A DNA stretch of 64,000 nucleotides from Patiriisocius marinus (GCF_008974325.1 NZ_BKCG01000006.1:124001-188000), one strand, 5' to 3'; counted from the first letter of the stretch, positions 1-9,421 are shown. Translations and numbers: made by a program. The notes: generated by a model not told the origin, from the sequence alone.

Positions 1-1547
1 CCACTTCCTAATTCTCCTGCATCCTTAGTGTCGTCTTTAAAATCCTCATCATTTAGCAATCTGTTTTCATAGCCTATTAATCTATATGCTTGCACAATAC
101 TAGGATTAAATTCTACCTGGATTTTTACATCTTTAGCGATGGTGTACATGGTTCCAAAAAACTCAGTACCAAGTACTTTTCTAGCCTCCTGCATAGTGTC
201 TATGTAGGCATAATTACCGTTTCCTTTATCTGCAAGTGTTTCCATTTTAGAATCTCTGTAATTTCCCATTCCAAAACCTAAGGTTGTTAAAAACACACCG
301 CTTTCTCTTTTCGCTACAATTAAATCTTCCATTGAACGATTGCTAGAAGCGCCTACGTTAAAATCGCCATCAGTTGCTAAAATCACTCTATTGTTTCCAT
401 TGTTAATGAAATTTTCTGAAGCAATTTTATAAGCCAAATCTATCCCTGCTCCTCCCGCAGTGGATCCTCCAGCATTTAATCGCTCGATAGCATTTAAAAT
501 TTGTTCTTTATTTGAACCTGAAGTTGCCGGCAACACTAACCCTGCTGCTCCTGCATATACTACTATTGAAACTTTATCCTCTTGACGAAGGTTATTAACC
601 AATACACGTAAAGCCGATTTTAATAATGGTAATTTATTTTCGTTGTTCATAGATCCTGATACGTCTAATAGAAAAACTAAATTAGATGCCGGAATAGTAT
701 TCGTGTTCCTTGTAATGTCTTTTCCTTTTAATCCTATTCTAACCAATTGAGCATCTTTATTCCAAGGTGCATTTGACACTTGTGTACTTATAGAAAATGG
801 TTCGTTTTCTTCTGGCTCCGGGTATGCGTAATTGAAGTAATTAATCATTTCTTCAATTTTTACTGCATCGCTAGGAATTTCTTGTCCGTTATTTATCATT
901 CTACGAACATTGCTATATCCTGCTTTATCAACATCAATTGAAAAGGTTGACAAAGGTGCTGTCGCTACATTTTTAAAGATGTTTTCTTGAATACGACTAT
1001 AACTTTCTGTTTCTATTAAGTCTGCATCATTAACTGTAAAATGACTTCCTGGTCCAGTTGATCCAGTAGAATTTGTAATTTTCAAACCAGCTACTTTTCC
1101 ATTTAAAGATCTCACTACTGATGATTCATTAGTATTTAAACGTTTTCTATCTCTTCTTGAAAGGGATTCAGCGTTTAGTGGTGTTACGGCATAACCTAAA
1201 GATTTGCTTTCTTTTCTCACTCCTGAATATCCCCTTATTACAACCTCATCTAAATCTGCTCCAATTTGTAATTGAACGTCTATTATCTTACTTGTTTTAG
1301 TAATAGTGATTTCTTTACTAATGTAGCCTATATAAGAATAAACAAGCTTTGTTCCTTCATGTACAAGCAATTTGTAATTACCATCAAAATCTGATTGTGT
1401 TCCATTGCTAGTACCTTTCTCTAAAATATTCACTCCTGGTAATGGTAATCCAGATTCGTCTGTAATTGTTCCTGTTACTTGTACTTCTTGTGCTTGTACT
1501 ATAGTTGCGCATAGCAGCAATACTAAAGTGTAAATTAAATTTTTCAT
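1..1547 (-). CDS. vWA domain protein with carboxypeptidase-regulatory and plug-like N-terminus (3' end off window)
   Basis: The gene starts at an ATG at 1547 (MKNLIYTLVLLL, a signal peptide ending near VQAQ) and stays open to the window edge, so only about 515 residues are visible. After the signal peptide comes a CarboxypepD_reg-like beta-sandwich (GTITDESGLPLPGVNI; SDFDGNYKL), then a short TonB-receptor plug-like stretch (RSLNGKVAGLKI). A vWA domain follows whose MIDAS motif DVSGSMNNENK lies near base 660. The layout resembles the YfbK-type vWA/DUF3520 family of Bacteroidota; the C-terminal domain lies outside the window. It is predicted to be exported. The next minus-strand gene upstream (1755-5195) shares the regulatory/plug module and the promoter region. 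No beta-barrel is visible, so it is not a TonB receptor. Confidence 0.85.
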   Translation of the reverse strand, partial: MKNLIYTLVLLLCATIVQAQEVQVTGTITDESGLPLPGVNILEKGTSNGTQSDFDGNYKLLVHEGTKLVYSYIGYISKEITITKTSKIIDVQLQIGADLDEVVIRGYSGVRKESKSLGYAVTPLNAESLSRRDRKRLNTNESSVVRSLNGKVAGLKITNSTGSTGPGSHFTVNDADLIETESYSRIQENIFKNVATAPLSTFSIDVDKAGYSNVRRMINNGQEIPSDAVKIEEMINYFNYAYPEPEENEPFSISTQVSNAPWNKDAQLVRIGLKGKDITRNTNTIPASNLVFLLDVSGSMNNENKLPLLKSALRVLVNNLRQEDKVSIVVYAGAAGLVLPATSGSNKEQILNAIERLNAGGSTAGGAGIDLAYKIASENFINNGNNRVILATDGDFNVGASSNRSMEDLIVAKRESGVFLTTLGFGMGNYRDSKMETLADKGNGNYAYIDTMQEARKVLGTEFFGTMYTIAKDVKIQVEFNPSIVQAYRLIGYENRLLNDEDFKDDTKDAGELGS

Positions 1548-1572
1548 ATCGTTGTGGTTTTATTTGTTCACT

Positions 1573-1660
1573 CAAAACTACAGCGATACATTCTCCTAAT
1601 AAAGGACACTTGAGGGAACGGTTCCTTAAAATGAGGGAACAGGTATTATGGTCTAGGGAA
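1573..1660 (-). promoter_or_regulatory. Promoter with 21-bp-phased direct repeats upstream of the vWA gene
   Basis: Read on the minus strand, a perfect Bacteroidota -7 box (TAGTTTTG, matching TAnnTTTG) lies at 1573-1580, 26 bp before the start codon. Upstream, GTTCCCTCA occurs twice (1611-1619 and 1632-1640) with starts exactly 21 bp apart. A degraded third copy lies another 21 bp away near 1654-1660. Nine-bp direct repeats with a 12-bp spacer are the geometry bound by LytTR-type regulators; that assignment is inference. The same arrangement precedes the neighbouring vWA gene. Confidence 0.6.
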
Positions 1661-1699
1661 AATTTTTGAGTTTTAAAATTTCAGCGATGATTATAATAA

Positions 1700-1732
1700 A
1701 AAAAAGCAACCCGCATAAAGTGGATTGCTTTA
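1700..1732 (-). terminator. Terminator after the VIT/vWA gene
   Basis: The sequence contains AAAGCAA and TTGCTTT arms around a short loop. On the minus strand the hairpin is followed by a run of T, placing it just downstream of the stop codon at 1755. Confidence 0.6.
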
Positions 1733-1754
1733 AATTTCTACAATAAACTACTTT

Positions 1755-4700
1755 TTATAAATTTGCTACCCTATCAATTAATTGAAGCTCATTTTTCCCT
1801 TGTAACCTAACAACCTTAACCTCTTTAGATTCATTTTCACTTCCATAATTTTTAAAAATTGTGATTTTTAAAAATGTTGGGTTTTCAATTTTTTGATAAC
1901 GGTCTCCAAAATACTTAACTTTAATATAGTAAGAACCTGATATCATTTTAGGTAGTGTAAATTCCTCCGGACCAAAACCTTGGGTCATATCTTCAGATAT
2001 CTTTCCACCAATAATTGTATTAGGATGAGAATAAAAGCATTTTTCTAAGTTAGGATCTATTATATGTAAATCAATATCTGTATCATTATGGTTCCAATCA
2101 ATAACAACTCGAAAGTCCATTTTTTTAGATTGATAATCGCTACTATGCTTTTTATTTAACTCATTACTTATTGACAGTAAATTTCCAACTTCATTTGCTG
2201 CAATTTCATTGATTCCCTCAAACACTCTTCTTTGTGTCCCTTCTGTTAAGTTTCCATTAGCTACATTGTCTAATAAAGAATATGCTTCATCGAATTCTTC
2301 AATCTCTATCAAAGCTAGTGCTAAATCTCTATATGACTGTGTGTCTTCAGATCGCAATTTTAACACTTGACGATAAATAAAAACTGCATTTACAAAATCA
2401 CCCTGTTCCTCGTACTTATAAGCTAAAGCTTTAAGTAATTCATAATTATCGATATCTATCTCAGCAATATTTGAAAGAATTCGATTTGCTAAAATTCTAT
2501 TTTTCCCTTTCATAAAGTCATACACATCAACAAAATACGCTGGTTGCCCAATAAAACTATCACGCTGACTCAAATAGAAATTATACAGATCCTTTGAAGT
2601 TACTTCCTTGAGTTTTGTTAAGTATGTAGTGGTCCATTCTTTTTCATTCCACGTACGTTCACCAGCTAGCTTGGTTCTTTCTTGTTGTTGAGCAATGAAT
2701 TCTGCAACTCGTCTTGCTGAATACCTATTCCCATAATTAATAGAACTTCCTGTATTTTTTGTAGTAATTATTACAACCCCATTTCTACCTTGAGTACCAA
2801 ATAAAACTGAAGCACTAAGTCCTTTTAAAACTTTTACTTCTTTAATATTGTTTGGATCTATATCCAATGATCTATTACTAGTAACTGTATTACCTCCAGC
2901 AAATCCAGTTTGTGCATTTGTTCCATTATCAAAAGGAACACCGTCCACAATAAACAATGGTTGGTTATTTCCATTAATCGAACTTTTACCTCGAATGATG
3001 AAATTTGTTCCAGAACCTGTTGCTCCACTATTTCCTGTAATTTGAACCCCAGCAATTTTACCGTTTAAAGATCTTACAACATCACTTTCTGGTGTATTCG
3101 AAAGTTCTTCAGATTCAAGAGTCGTTACTGCATAGCCTAAAGATTTTCGTTCTTTTGAGATACCACCATAACCTGTAACAACAACTTCGTTAAGCGTATC
3201 CCCTTCTTCCATCGCAATGTTTATTGTACCGCCTCCTTGAACTGTTGTTTCTAGTGAATCAAAGCCAACATAACTGTACACTAAATCTTGACCAGTAGAT
3301 ACATTGATTCTGTAATTTCCGTCAAAATCTGATTGTGTCCCAATTGTTGTGCCTCTAATAATTATATTAACTCCAGGTAATGGCAAACCACTTTTATCTG
3401 TAACAGTACCTGTTACTGTAACTTGACTTCCAGTGGGAGCGGCTATAATATGTTGTTCATTTTCAACTGACTCAATTTTTGTTGCTTCTTGCTCATCATT
3501 TGTAGTTTCAAATACCCTCCTATTTGCATTTGTTCCTGCAACTTTGTTTTTACTTAACTTTAAACGGTTTTGTAATCTTTTGTATTCTTCTAATAATTCC
3601 TCTGGCGGTGTAATATTATACCTTAAATAATCTTGTGCTGTTTCAAGAACAATCAATGATGTATGATCTGTAATTAGGTTATAATCCATACCTACTTTTA
3701 CAATATCATTTCTATTAGTATCACTATCTTTTTCTAATTGAGCTACTTTTTTTATAGCCCATAACGAAGCTATCATACCTGTTTCGGATTGTATTTGTGG
3801 CACTTTTAAACTAACTTGTTCTGTAATTTTTGAGCCATAACCAAAATTTAATATAATCTCTTCATTTTGCTTAACCCCTTTAGCTGTAAAAGAAAAATCA
3901 TTAAAAACTGTTGTGTTTTCGGCAGGATAAACCTCTAAATTTTTATTCAAACTTGAATGACCTAAATATTTAAAAGGAATAAAAAATGTTTTTTCAATAG
4001 CTTCTGAAATACTATTATTCTGAAGGTTTATGTAATTACCAGCCGAGTTCTCACTTAGTTGTTTATTCTTCGCATGGTTAGCTTTTTGAATACTATTTAC
4101 CACAAATACATTCCCATTTATTGTTTTAGGAAACTCACTTAAAGTGAGCATACCATCTGTAAACAACAACACATCTCCTGATTCCTTTATATCTTTAAAT
4201 AGATTTTTATATGAAGTTGCTCCATCGTAAACTTGCGCACTCAAATAGTTTTTAAGTGTTACAGTATTAGCATCACGAATTTTAAATTTCCTTTTACTTA
4301 CCAAAACATTACTAAACGTAATTACTTCTAATTTTAAGTTTTTTAATTTACCTAAATACGAATCTATATAAGCTAATTCCTTATCTAGATCTCTATCTTT
4401 CATAGAATAAGAGATATCCCAAAACAAGGTTACATTCGTATTCTTCTCTCTTTCAACTTTAGTAGTATCTAAAGAAGTATAGGCGTATAAATAATCATCA
4501 TTTCTAAGAACTTTATATCCTGTATCTATTGGAATTTTTACAGCAAAATCATTTTTTGGAGTGACATGCTGTTTTTGATAATTATAAGTATAACCAACCT
4601 TAGATTGAACTATATCACTGCCTTTACTTCTTCCTGAAATTATTATAGGTTTCTTTTGTTGTCCTACTAAGTTTATTGACATTGAGAAACGCTCTAGAGG

Positions 4701-5195
4701 AGTTTCAAAATCTAAAGGAACTTTAACTTGATGAGCACCTTCTGTTACTTGTAGCGTTTCTTGATAGGCCAATACAACTCGTTTGTAACCATTTGCAGGT
4801 ATTGGGTAAATACGAGCTCTATAGGTATTTCCTGTTCCCTTTTCTAATAGAGCAGGATCTACACGCCGCCTAACTACTGCTTCAAAAGCAATTCGGCCTT
4901 GTTCTTTTTCTACAACAACTGCTTCTCTTAAATTTCCATTTACGTCCAAAGCAAATCTGGAAACTGATTGATTTTCTCCTAAAGGGAATACAAGCTCTCC
5001 TTCTAATATTGATGTAGTTGGGTTATAGAAATACATATCGTACGTTGTAGTAGAAACTGCTCCAACGACTTCTACGTTGACGTCAAGTTTTTTAATCCCT
5101 AATTCCTTTTCTCCTACTTTTATCAATGGAACCTTTTGAGAAAAACAGGTGCTAGTTATTAGTAGTGCTATTAAAATATGTAGTAATGTTTTCAT
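1755..5195 (-). CDS. VIT + vWA protein with carboxypeptidase-regulatory, plug-like, TPR and DUF2135-like domains
   Basis: This 1146-residue protein has a signal peptide (MKTLLHILIALL...CFSQ). A VIT (vault/inter-alpha-trypsin) domain spans about 20-150 and a vWA domain about 250-400 (DISYSMKDRD replaces the canonical DxSxS with an acceptable variant). A CarboxypepD_reg-like domain follows (GTVTDKSGLPLPGVNI, about 595-650). A TonB-plug-like segment (LNEVVVTGYG; RSLNGKIAGVQI; VLKGLSASVLFG) covers about 670-810. TPR-like helices lie at about 900-990, and a C-terminal domain resembles DUF2135 (DTDIDLHIIDP; GFGPEEF). No beta-barrel follows the plug, so it is unlikely to be a transporter. Marine-group VIT/vWA proteins are exported and of unknown function. 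It shares its promoter region and regulatory/plug module with the downstream vWA gene, indicating domain shuffling or duplication. Confidence 0.85.
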   Translation of the reverse strand: MKTLLHILIALLITSTCFSQKVPLIKVGEKELGIKKLDVNVEVVGAVSTTTYDMYFYNPTTSILEGELVFPLGENQSVSRFALDVNGNLREAVVVEKEQGRIAFEAVVRRRVDPALLEKGTGNTYRARIYPIPANGYKRVVLAYQETLQVTEGAHQVKVPLDFETPLERFSMSINLVGQQKKPIIISGRSKGSDIVQSKVGYTYNYQKQHVTPKNDFAVKIPIDTGYKVLRNDDYLYAYTSLDTTKVEREKNTNVTLFWDISYSMKDRDLDKELAYIDSYLGKLKNLKLEVITFSNVLVSKRKFKIRDANTVTLKNYLSAQVYDGATSYKNLFKDIKESGDVLLFTDGMLTLSEFPKTINGNVFVVNSIQKANHAKNKQLSENSAGNYINLQNNSISEAIEKTFFIPFKYLGHSSLNKNLEVYPAENTTVFNDFSFTAKGVKQNEEIILNFGYGSKITEQVSLKVPQIQSETGMIASLWAIKKVAQLEKDSDTNRNDIVKVGMDYNLITDHTSLIVLETAQDYLRYNITPPEELLEEYKRLQNRLKLSKNKVAGTNANRRVFETTNDEQEATKIESVENEQHIIAAPTGSQVTVTGTVTDKSGLPLPGVNIIIRGTTIGTQSDFDGNYRINVSTGQDLVYSYVGFDSLETTVQGGGTINIAMEEGDTLNEVVVTGYGGISKERKSLGYAVTTLESEELSNTPESDVVRSLNGKIAGVQITGNSGATGSGTNFIIRGKSSINGNNQPLFIVDGVPFDNGTNAQTGFAGGNTVTSNRSLDIDPNNIKEVKVLKGLSASVLFGTQGRNGVVIITTKNTGSSINYGNRYSARRVAEFIAQQQERTKLAGERTWNEKEWTTTYLTKLKEVTSKDLYNFYLSQRDSFIGQPAYFVDVYDFMKGKNRILANRILSNIAEIDIDNYELLKALAYKYEEQGDFVNAVFIYRQVLKLRSEDTQSYRDLALALIEIEEFDEAYSLLDNVANGNLTEGTQRRVFEGINEIAANEVGNLLSISNELNKKHSSDYQSKKMDFRVVIDWNHNDTDIDLHIIDPNLEKCFYSHPNTIIGGKISEDMTQGFGPEEFTLPKMISGSYYIKVKYFGDRYQKIENPTFLKITIFKNYGSENESKEVKVVRLQGKNELQLIDRVANL

Positions 5196-5221
5196 ATCGG
5201 TGTGGTTTTAAATTGTTTAAT

Positions 5222-5288
5222 CAAAACTACAACGATACCTCATCCTGCTACAGGACACTTGAGGGAACGGTTCTTTAAAATGAGGGAA
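5222..5288 (-). promoter_or_regulatory. Second copy of the phased-repeat promoter, upstream of the VIT/vWA gene
   Basis: A -7 box TAGTTTTG (minus strand) sits at 5222-5229. GTTCCCTCA at 5260-5268 and TTCCCTCA at 5281-5288 are again 21 bp apart. Distances to the start codon match those of the copy at 1573-1640 to within a base or two, and much of the intervening sequence is conserved (for example around AAGTGTCC). Shared regulation of the two vWA genes is inferred. Confidence 0.6.
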
Positions 5289-5356
5289 AGAGTCATATAA
5301 CTTCGTAAAAGAATTATACTTTTAAAATTTCAGCAGTAAAACCTTTACTAAATATT

Positions 5357-6433
5357 TTAACGATAGCCTTTTAAAAGTTTTTGTATTTCACCACGTCTAA
5401 TTTTTCCGTTTTCAGTTATTGGAAGTTTAGACATTGTATAAATTTTTTTAGGACGTTCAAATGCATCTAATGTATTGAAAATTTCTGGATGATTTTTAAG
5501 CGCAAATTTATCCGTAGTTTCTAAAACTAAAATTAAACGTTCGCCCAACGCATCATCCTTTTCAGATGAAATTACAAAAGGCACATCTATTTGCGAGCCT
5601 ATTTTTTTTTCTATTTGCTCAGGAAATAATTTAACTCCTCCACTATTTACAACATTATCAATACGACCTAACCACTCAAAAGATCGAGCGCTATTAATCG
5701 TTACAAGATCATTTGTAATAATAGGTTTTTCGCTTACTTTAAAAGCGTCAATAACTAAACAACCACGACTATCTGTTTTAAAAGTAACATCTGGCATTGC
5801 TGAATAGGAGGACGTTTTACCAGCGCCATTAATACGGCGAACAGCAATATGTGTAACACTTTCAGTCATTCCATATGTTGCAAATGCTTCTGTTTTTTTG
5901 TTTTGTAACAGCGCATCTAATTCATTTGACACAGCCCCACCGCCTATAATAAGTTTTTTGATTTTATCTAAAGCATCAATAGAATGATATACTTGATAAG
6001 GTACCATTGCTGCAAAATCATACGTATTATCGTAATGAGTAATCGCATCTTTTTCTGGAGCAACTACGTGTAAATCCCAGCCCATAGTTAAAGCTCTAAC
6101 TAACATCATCTTGCCCGCAATATATTTAGCTGGCAAACATAACAAAGCCGTATTACCTGCCCCCATTTTAAAGAAGACACCTGTTGCACTTGCGCTATTA
6201 ACCATGTGCTCTTTAAGTAGTCTAATTTTTTTAGGCTTTCCAGTAGAACCAGATGTTTTTACTTTTATATAGTCATTATCATCAAACCATTTAAGTATAA
6301 ACTTGGCTATTTGACGTTCGTATAAAGCGCCATTTTTCTTTAACTTATTGCCAAAGTCAACTAGGTCTTGAGAAGACTCAAAAGTAAGACCGTTGAATTT
6401 AAATTGAGGATGGAGATTTTTTGAAGTATCCAA
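5357..6433 (-). CDS. menE: o-succinylbenzoate-CoA ligase (short Bacteroidota form)
   Basis: MenE activates o-succinylbenzoate to its CoA ester in menaquinone synthesis. The 358-residue protein has the AMP-binding P-loop TSGSTGKPK at residues 60-68, a later ATYGMTE adenylate motif, and a C-terminal region with WLGRIDN and the lysine-containing tail NGKIRRGE typical of acyl-CoA synthetases. It is about 100 residues shorter than the Gram-positive enzymes, mostly at the N-terminus, as is usual in Flavobacteriia. It is the last gene of the men cluster, separated by 135 bp with a hairpin from the CPBP protease gene. The men context supports MenE over other acyl-CoA ligases. Confidence 0.88.
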   Translation of the reverse strand: MDTSKNLHPQFKFNGLTFESSQDLVDFGNKLKKNGALYERQIAKFILKWFDDNDYIKVKTSGSTGKPKKIRLLKEHMVNSASATGVFFKMGAGNTALLCLPAKYIAGKMMLVRALTMGWDLHVVAPEKDAITHYDNTYDFAAMVPYQVYHSIDALDKIKKLIIGGGAVSNELDALLQNKKTEAFATYGMTESVTHIAVRRINGAGKTSSYSAMPDVTFKTDSRGCLVIDAFKVSEKPIITNDLVTINSARSFEWLGRIDNVVNSGGVKLFPEQIEKKIGSQIDVPFVISSEKDDALGERLILVLETTDKFALKNHPEIFNTLDAFERPKKIYTMSKLPITENGKIRRGEIQKLLKGYR

Positions 6434-6508
6434 TGGTGGTTTTTCCTTTTAGATTCTACTAAGATACTAAAATAAACACCTAATTAACACACGTTTTTTT
6501 TAATCGAT

Positions 6509-6540
6509 AATGAGACTATAATATAGACCATAGTCTCATT
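6509..6540. repeat. Perfect 11-bp inverted repeat between CPBP gene and menE
   Basis: AATGAGACTAT and ATAGTCTCATT flank a 10-base spacer. Neither strand has a T tract directly after the stem, so it is not a textbook terminator. It could be an RNA-processing stem or a protein-binding site within the men transcript. Confidence 0.6.
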
Positions 6541-6568
6541 TAATGATAATTTAAGGTTTTTTATCTTT

Positions 6569-7534
6569 CTAATGTACAATTAATGAATCGTCATTATTAG
6601 TTTGAGTGTTTTCAATCATTTCAGGAGGTACTACTTTTCCAAATAATTTCTCTTTCCAGTTTTTCCACTTATATTTTTTAGCCATTATCAATAATATAAC
6701 AGGATATACAACTAATACTGGAACAATAATTTCTAACACTTCGCTAGTTGCTTCTTCTGCTGTGTATATAAATAATGCATCCGTTTGCAAAGCAGACCAA
6801 CTAGATGTTACTAAAATTGCAGCCATTAAATTATTACCAAAGTGAAAGCCTAAAGCCAACTCTAAACCTTCATCCATCAAAGTCATAATTCCTAGAAGTA
6901 AACCTGTACCAATATAAAAAATCATAATAATCCATCCCATTTCTGCTACTTCAGGATTTGCTCCATGAAAAACTCCGAATAACACAGAAGTCAATATCAA
7001 TGGGAACCATCTATTTTTAACAAAAACACCTAGGTGCTGCATGATATACCCTCTAAACAAATACTCTTCTAGACCTATTTGTAAAGGAAAAAGCAACAAG
7101 CTAATTATCAGTAAAATACTAAACTTAACAGGGTCAAACTGCCATACTACTTGACTTGGATCTGAATAATAAGATAATGCAAAAGTCGAAATTGTAATAA
7201 TTACAATAAGTGAGAATGAGAAAAACACACGCTTCCAGTCAACTTTACTACGTGAGGTTGTTAACGAAAGAATACTGCGTTGATGTAGAAACTTTACAAG
7301 TAAAAATAAAAGTCCTAATAAAACAGCAAACGGTAATAAATTTACAGCTAACCAGAAATTTTTACTTGGAATAAGCTCCATTAATTTTCGTTGCTCTTCC
7401 ATCACATCAATTCCTTCACTAAAAAAAAGAAAATAAATAAGGTTTGCAATAAAAAGTCCGGCAGTAATAATTACAGTAATTAGAAACATCCACGTTTCAT
7501 TTTTACCCTTGTAAACTTGCTGTATGTAATTCAT
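6569..7534 (-). CDS. CPBP family intramembrane metalloprotease
   Basis: A 321-residue polytopic membrane protein with about eight hydrophobic segments. It carries the CPBP (CAAX protease and bacteriocin-processing, Abi) signature: glutamate pair and arginine in EEYLFRG (E156, E157, R161), a second motif FGVFHG at 186-191, and HFGNN near 231. The residues predicted to hold the metal are all present, so it should be active, but the substrate is unknown. It starts 3 bp after the menC stop, so it is probably cotranscribed with the menaquinone genes. This placement is common in Flavobacteriaceae and its link to menaquinone is unexplained. The start codon is the ATG just upstream of MNYIQQVYKGK. 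Confidence 0.88.
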   Translation of the reverse strand: MNYIQQVYKGKNETWMFLITVIITAGLFIANLIYFLFFSEGIDVMEEQRKLMELIPSKNFWLAVNLLPFAVLLGLLFLLVKFLHQRSILSLTTSRSKVDWKRVFFSFSLIVIITISTFALSYYSDPSQVVWQFDPVKFSILLIISLLLFPLQIGLEEYLFRGYIMQHLGVFVKNRWFPLILTSVLFGVFHGANPEVAEMGWIIMIFYIGTGLLLGIMTLMDEGLELALGFHFGNNLMAAILVTSSWSALQTDALFIYTAEEATSEVLEIIVPVLVVYPVILLIMAKKYKWKNWKEKLFGKVVPPEMIENTQTNNDDSLIVH

Positions 7535-7537
7535 AAT

Positions 7538-8572
7538 TTAAAAATTGAAGTCCCAGTTTTTAGTTGTATCGTAAAAGATTGTGCCATTTTCAACCGTTAA
7601 AGGTGAAGGCACGTTATTCGTGTAAAGGCTACCAGTACCTAAACCCTGTGGCAAATTACTATTTTTTGTGAATGTATATTGCGAAATAGCATTTAAACCA
7701 ATATTACTTTCAAGCGCCGATGTAATCCACCATCCTATCCCAAGACTATCTGCAAGTGAAATCCACTCATCAGTCCCAGCAAAACCACCAACAAATGAAG
7801 GTTTTAAAATAATATATTGCGGGTTAATAATTTCTAATAATTTTCGTTTTTCTGAAATTTTAAAAATCCCTATAAGTTCTTCATCAAGAGCAATTGGTAA
7901 AGGCGTTTGCTCACATAGCTTAGCCATATCAATCCAATTACCTTGTTTTATAGGCTGTTCAATTGAATGAATATCTAAAGCCGAAAGGGTTTTTAGCTTT
8001 TCTAATGCTTCTGAAATTTTAAAAGCTCCATTTGCATCAACCCGTAATTCAATTTGGTTTTTAGAAAAGTGTTTTCTAATATCTTCAAGAACCGAAATTT
8101 CAGTATTAAAATCAATTGCACCTATTTTCATTTTGATACAATTAAATCCTTGCTCTAATTTTTCTGAAATCTGACTTTTCATAAAAGCCGCATCTCCCAT
8201 CCATATTAACCCATTAATTTCTATTGGAGCATTTCCGAGGGAAAAATCGGAAGGAAAAATGGAAAACATATCTTTTGAAACTAAAGAAAGAAAAGCCGTT
8301 TCAACACCTATCTGTATTGAAGGAAATTCCTCAAGTTCCTTTAATATTTTTTTTTCTCCTAAATGAATATTATCACAAACCCATTGCAGTTTTTCTTCAT
8401 AATCTGGACGATCATCAATACTTAATCCACGAAGTAAGCCACATTCTCCCACGCCTTTATTCACCTCATCCTTAATTAAGATAAAATAGGTGTCCTTTGT
8501 TTTGAGAACCCCTCTTGAAGTACCGCTAGGCCTTTTAAAAATTAGCGTATGTTTTTTGAATGTAGCTTTCAA
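7538..8572 (-). CDS. menC: o-succinylbenzoate synthase
   Basis: MenC dehydrates SHCHC to o-succinylbenzoate in menaquinone synthesis. The 344-residue protein belongs to the enolase superfamily. The catalytic lysine motif KMK is at 147-149, metal ligands are D179 (VDANGA), E205 (EQP) and D230 (LDEEL), and a C-terminal barrel ends in ESNIG. Sequence alone cannot fully separate MenC from dipeptide epimerases of the same fold, but the position between menA and menE settles it. It lies 12 bp after the metal-dependent hydrolase gene and 3 bp before the CPBP gene. Confidence 0.88.
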   Translation of the reverse strand: MKATFKKHTLIFKRPSGTSRGVLKTKDTYFILIKDEVNKGVGECGLLRGLSIDDRPDYEEKLQWVCDNIHLGEKKILKELEEFPSIQIGVETAFLSLVSKDMFSIFPSDFSLGNAPIEINGLIWMGDAAFMKSQISEKLEQGFNCIKMKIGAIDFNTEISVLEDIRKHFSKNQIELRVDANGAFKISEALEKLKTLSALDIHSIEQPIKQGNWIDMAKLCEQTPLPIALDEELIGIFKISEKRKLLEIINPQYIILKPSFVGGFAGTDEWISLADSLGIGWWITSALESNIGLNAISQYTFTKNSNLPQGLGTGSLYTNNVPSPLTVENGTIFYDTTKNWDFNF

Positions 8573-8584
8573 ATATGCTATAAT

Positions 8585-9265
8585 TTATACTGTTAAAGAG
8601 GCTCCTATTTCAAGTAGATGTAATTTCTTTTTAGCATCGTTAAATGTTCGATAAGCTTTTTCGTGATCAATTTCAATGTAACCAAAAGTATCATAATGAA
8701 CACCTAGTATATTAGAACATTCAATAAAATCACTCGCAATTACTGCATCATCAATTCCCATAGTAAAATTATCTCCAATAGGTAAAATCGCTAAATCAAG
8801 TTTGTAATGTAATGGTATTAACTTCATATCCATTGTGAGCGCTGTGTCTCCTGCTATATAAATAGTTTTATCATCTGCTTTAAGGATAAAACCCGCAGGT
8901 AACCCTCCATTACTTCCATCTGCAAAAGTGCTTGAATGTATAGCATTAACAAGTTTTAAATGGCCAAAATCAAACTCCCAAGCACCACCATGATTCATAG
9001 GATGAACGTTAAATCCTTTTTCTTGATAATGCATTGCAATTTCATAATTACTAACAATAGTAGCTCCTGTGTTTTTTGCAATAGCTTCAGCATCAAGTAC
9101 GTGATCTTGATGAGCGTGCGTTAAAAGAATATAATCGGCCTTAAGGTCCATTATATCAACTTTGTTTTTAGCAGCATCGTTCCCCGTTATAAAAGGGTCA
9201 ACCAGAATCGTTTTTTCTACAAGTGCTATCTGAAGTGTATTCTGTCCAAAAAAAGTGATTTTCAT
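8585..9265 (-). CDS. Metal-dependent hydrolase, UPF0173-like metallo-beta-lactamase fold
   Basis: The ATG at 9265 (MKITFFGQNT) is chosen because the family starts there. The open frame continues upstream with a 47-residue extension that resembles no domain. The 226-residue protein has the HxHxDH metal motif (THAHQDH, H50-H55) and a second conserved segment GDTAL, with a terminal histidine in GVHYDTFG. It matches the UPF0173 type of metallo-beta-lactamase hydrolases, whose substrate is generally unknown. It lies within the men cluster between menA and menC; a role in quinone metabolism is guilt by association only. Confidence 0.85.
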   Translation of the reverse strand: MKITFFGQNTLQIALVEKTILVDPFITGNDAAKNKVDIMDLKADYILLTHAHQDHVLDAEAIAKNTGATIVSNYEIAMHYQEKGFNVHPMNHGGAWEFDFGHLKLVNAIHSSTFADGSNGGLPAGFILKADDKTIYIAGDTALTMDMKLIPLHYKLDLAILPIGDNFTMGIDDAVIASDFIECSNILGVHYDTFGYIEIDHEKAYRTFNDAKKKLHLLEIGASLTV

Positions 9266-9421
9266 CAGTATCAGTTTGTTTTTATAGGTTTTCAGCTGAA
9301 TTATCAACTGTTTTGAGAATTCTAAATTAAGGAAAAAAAGTGAATCGCTACTGAATAATCTTGAAGCAATAATTAGTTCGCTTTGACTGCGAAAGATACA
9401 CTTCAAGTAGTACCAAATTGT

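Noticed and set aside
90-281. 63-codon plus-strand frame at the window start
   Set aside because: It lies antisense to the vWA coding sequence, which has a clear signal peptide and MIDAS motif.
1-5195. SusC/TonB-dependent receptors
   Set aside because: Plug-like segments are present but no beta-barrel follows; vWA, VIT and TPR parts dominate.
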